Assembly (NCBI GenBank): GCA_903924805.1
Contig: CAIYCZ010000547.1
Location: 1-7,734 of the forward strand
Length of the DNA: 7,734 nucleotides
Reading direction: 5' to 3'
Origin: an uncultured delta proteobacterium
Lineage (GTDB): Bacteria > Desulfobacterota > WTBG01 > CAIYCZ01
The translations under genes were made by a program, and so were the position numbers. The notes beneath the pieces were generated by a model that ran no database searches, was not told the DNA's origin, and saw only the letters and a list, made by a program, of their open reading frames with translations. Below, piece after piece: positions 5,750 through 7,734 of this stretch; the first letter of the stretch is position 1; each line of letters begins with the position of its first letter.

Positions 5750-7734
5750 TTGAAGGTTAGCAGCACGACCATTATCGGGAACTTGTTCCATTTGTGGGCG
5801 AGCTTCCGCGGAAACGGCTTGGCACAAAGGTACGCAGGCGACGAGTCACCGCTGCGAGCGGAACTGTTCACCGGCGAGCAGATGGAGCAGCATGGCAAAG
5901 CCCTGGCGGGCTCGCACAAGCTGGGTCTGGGACACGCTCCGGACCAGCTTCTGACGCGGCTGGCTGAGAATGAAGGGGTCCTGGTTGGAGCCTGCACTAT
6001 GCTGACGGCAGCGGTCAAGGAGAACCGCCGGATTGCGCCGGCAGGCGAATGGCTGCTTGACAACTTTTATCTGATCGAAGAACAGATTCGTACGGCCAGA
6101 CGACACCTGCCAAAGGGTTACAGCCGGGGACTGCCGCGCTTGCTGGACGGCCCATCGGCCGGGCTCCCGCGCGTATATGACATCGCTCTGGAGACGATCT
6201 CGCACGGTGATGGACGGGTGGACCCGGAAAGTCTCAGCAGCTTCGTAGTATCTTACCAGACAGTCACCGCCCTGAATTTAGGCGAATTGTGGGCAATCCC
6301 AATCATGCTGCGCCTGGCACTGATCGAGAATCTCCGACGCGTTGCAGCGCGGATGGCCACCGACCGGACTGACCGCAACCGCGCCGACTATTGGGCTGAC
6401 CAGATGACAGAGATCGCCGAGAAGGACCCGAAGAGCCTGATTTTAGTGATTGCGGATATGGCGCGGTCGAGCCCGCCGATGGTGAGCTCGTTTGTCGCCG
6501 AATTTGCGCGTCGGTTGCAGGGACAAAGTCCCGCTTTGGCCTTGCCGCTCACCTGGATTGAGCAGCGCCTCTCCGAGTCCGGCCTGACGATTGCGCAGCT
6601 GGTGCAGTCGGAGAACCAAAAACAGGCCGCCGACCAGGTTTCCATAAGCAACAGCATCGGCAGCCTCCGGTTTCTGGGGGCGATGGACTGGCGCGAGTTC
6701 GTCGAGACGATGAGCGTTGTCGAGCAGACCCTGCGTGAGGATCCTGGCGACGTATATGGCACGATGGATTTTACCACCCGTGATCGCTACCGTCACGTAG
6801 TGGAGAAGATAGCCAAAAGCAGCCGGCTATCCGAAAGTGAGGTAGCGCGCAAAGCTATCCAATTGGCCCGCGAGGGCGCGGCCAGGAAAGACGGCGACGA
6901 TATAGCGGCGCATGTTGGGTTCTACCTGATCGACAAGGGACTGCCGCAGCTCGAACGGGAAGCGAATGTGCGCCTCTCTATCCCTGAGGCTCTTCTGCGA
7001 ATGAGCAGCCGGTTTCCTTTGCTCATCTATCTAGGCACGATCGCGCTGATTTCGGCGATTTTCACCGGGAGCTTACTGGCTAAGGCGCATGCCAGTGGGG
7101 TGCATGATTGGCTGCTTGCGCTGACTGGGGTCCTCTCGCTCTTGTGCGCAAGTCAGCTGGCGGTGGCACTGGTGAACTGGCTGGCGACGTTGCTGGCGAC
7201 GCCGCACGTGCTGCCGCGAATGGACTTCTGCGAAGGAATTCCGCCGGAATCGCGCACTCTGGTAGTGATCCCGACTATGCTCACGAGCGCTCACAACATC
7301 GAGGATCTGGTCGAAGCGCTTGAAGTTCGGTTCCTGGCAAATCGGGACGACAACCTGCACTTTGGCCTGCTGACTGATTTCCGGGACGCGCCCGAAGAAA
7401 CGATTCCGGAGGACGAGCCGCTGTTGCAGCTGGTGCAGAAAAGAATCGCAGCGCTGAATGAACAGTACCGGGGTGCAATGGGCGACACGTTCTTCCTCTT
7501 TCATCGCCCGCGCCGATGGAATCCCCGGGAGTGGATCTGGATGGGTTACGAGCGTAAGCGAGGGAAGCTTGCGGAATTAAATTCGCTTCTGCGCGGCGGC
7601 TCAAGAGATCGCTTCTCACTCGTCGTTGGTAATACGGACATCTTATCGAACGTGAAGTATGTGATCACCCTTGACACGGATACGCAACTACCGCGCGATT
7701 CCGCGTGGCAGTTTGTGGGAGCCATGGCCCATCC
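5750..7734 (+). CDS. ndvB: Cyclic beta-1,2-glucan synthase, GT84 N-terminal part (partial)
   Basis: The frame is open from TTG 5750 to the window end, giving 661 codons. NdvB/Cgs proteins are commonly about 2,800 residues, so most of this gene is missing. They are inner-membrane enzymes that polymerise and cyclise UDP-glucose into periplasmic beta-1,2-glucans. Hallmarks seen are WLLDNFYLIEEQIR (101-114), LPKGYSRGLPRL (120-131), RVYDIALETISHGDGRVD (141-158) and LGELWAIPIMLRLALIENL (177-195). Two membrane segments follow at about 422-447 and 454-481. The GT84 catalytic region then begins, with the DxD motif in ITLDTDTQLPRD (Asp642, Asp644). Order and spacing fit Brucella Cgs, whose DxD also follows a membrane pair. 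The C-terminal GH94-like part would lie downstream. The gene is visibly more GC-rich than its neighbours, which suggests separate acquisition. Confidence 0.9.
   Translation, partial: MKVSSTTIIGNLFHLWASFRGNGLAQRYAGDESPLRAELFTGEQMEQHGKALAGSHKLGLGHAPDQLLTRLAENEGVLVGACTMLTAAVKENRRIAPAGEWLLDNFYLIEEQIRTARRHLPKGYSRGLPRLLDGPSAGLPRVYDIALETISHGDGRVDPESLSSFVVSYQTVTALNLGELWAIPIMLRLALIENLRRVAARMATDRTDRNRADYWADQMTEIAEKDPKSLILVIADMARSSPPMVSSFVAEFARRLQGQSPALALPLTWIEQRLSESGLTIAQLVQSENQKQAADQVSISNSIGSLRFLGAMDWREFVETMSVVEQTLREDPGDVYGTMDFTTRDRYRHVVEKIAKSSRLSESEVARKAIQLAREGAARKDGDDIAAHVGFYLIDKGLPQLEREANVRLSIPEALLRMSSRFPLLIYLGTIALISAIFTGSLLAKAHASGVHDWLLALTGVLSLLCASQLAVALVNWLATLLATPHVLPRMDFCEGIPPESRTLVVIPTMLTSAHNIEDLVEALEVRFLANRDDNLHFGLLTDFRDAPEETIPEDEPLLQLVQKRIAALNEQYRGAMGDTFFLFHRPRRWNPREWIWMGYERKRGKLAELNSLLRGGSRDRFSLVVGNTDILSNVKYVITLDTDTQLPRDSAWQFVGAMAH

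Noticed and set aside
5728..7619. Several minus-strand open frames of 111-143 codons over the GT84 gene
   Set aside because: They arise from high G+C in the third position of the true frame, which has clear GT84 motifs throughout and no stop.

Overview
The window looks like a chromosomal segment of a Gram-negative, probably anaerobic bacterium. The evidence is a periplasmic murein lytic transglycosylase, a tungsten-type aldehyde:ferredoxin oxidoreductase family enzyme next to a thioredoxin reductase, a DUF1820-type small protein, and a GT84 cyclic beta-glucan synthase. The intergenic DNA carries a small inverted-repeat element and AT-rich repeats of a kind I associate from memory with Desulfobacterota and Nitrospirota. 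That phylum-level guess is weak, because no rRNA or other marker is present.

Layout, all genes on the + strand: (1) 2-187, the last 61 residues of a TPR-containing protein, followed at 198-242 by a good Rho-independent terminator. (2) 188-772, a gene-free stretch with a 154-bp MITE-like element at 281-434 flanked by CTAT, a pyrimidine-rich tract, and a TATAAT box at 703-708. (3) 773-1732, an MltD-like lytic transglycosylase with a signal peptide. (4) 1733-2081, a gene-free, repeat- and hairpin-rich region with 25-bp imperfect repeats and a 17-bp palindrome. (5) 2082-5328, a probable operon of trxB, a 639-residue AOR-family enzyme and a DUF1820-like protein, with gaps of 31 and 39 bases. (6) 5329-5749, a hairpin terminator that overlaps a possible 44-codon ORF with a strong Shine-Dalgarno, then AT-rich DNA. 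(7) 5750-7734, the first 661 codons of a very large GT84 cyclic beta-glucan synthase (NdvB/Cgs type). It starts at TTG and runs off the window with no stop.

The trxB-AOR-DUF1820 group suggests co-expression of an NADPH-linked thiol reductase with an oxygen-sensitive tungsten/Fe-S oxidoreductase; a functional link is inference only. The last gene is clearly more GC-rich than the rest (about 65% in two lines I counted by hand, against 43-58% in two lines of the AOR gene), so it may have been acquired separately. I did not find a convincing new multi-gene system. The best leads are the unusual cysteine-bearing active-site loop of the AOR-family enzyme, the MITE-like element, and the small ORF inside the terminator hairpin.
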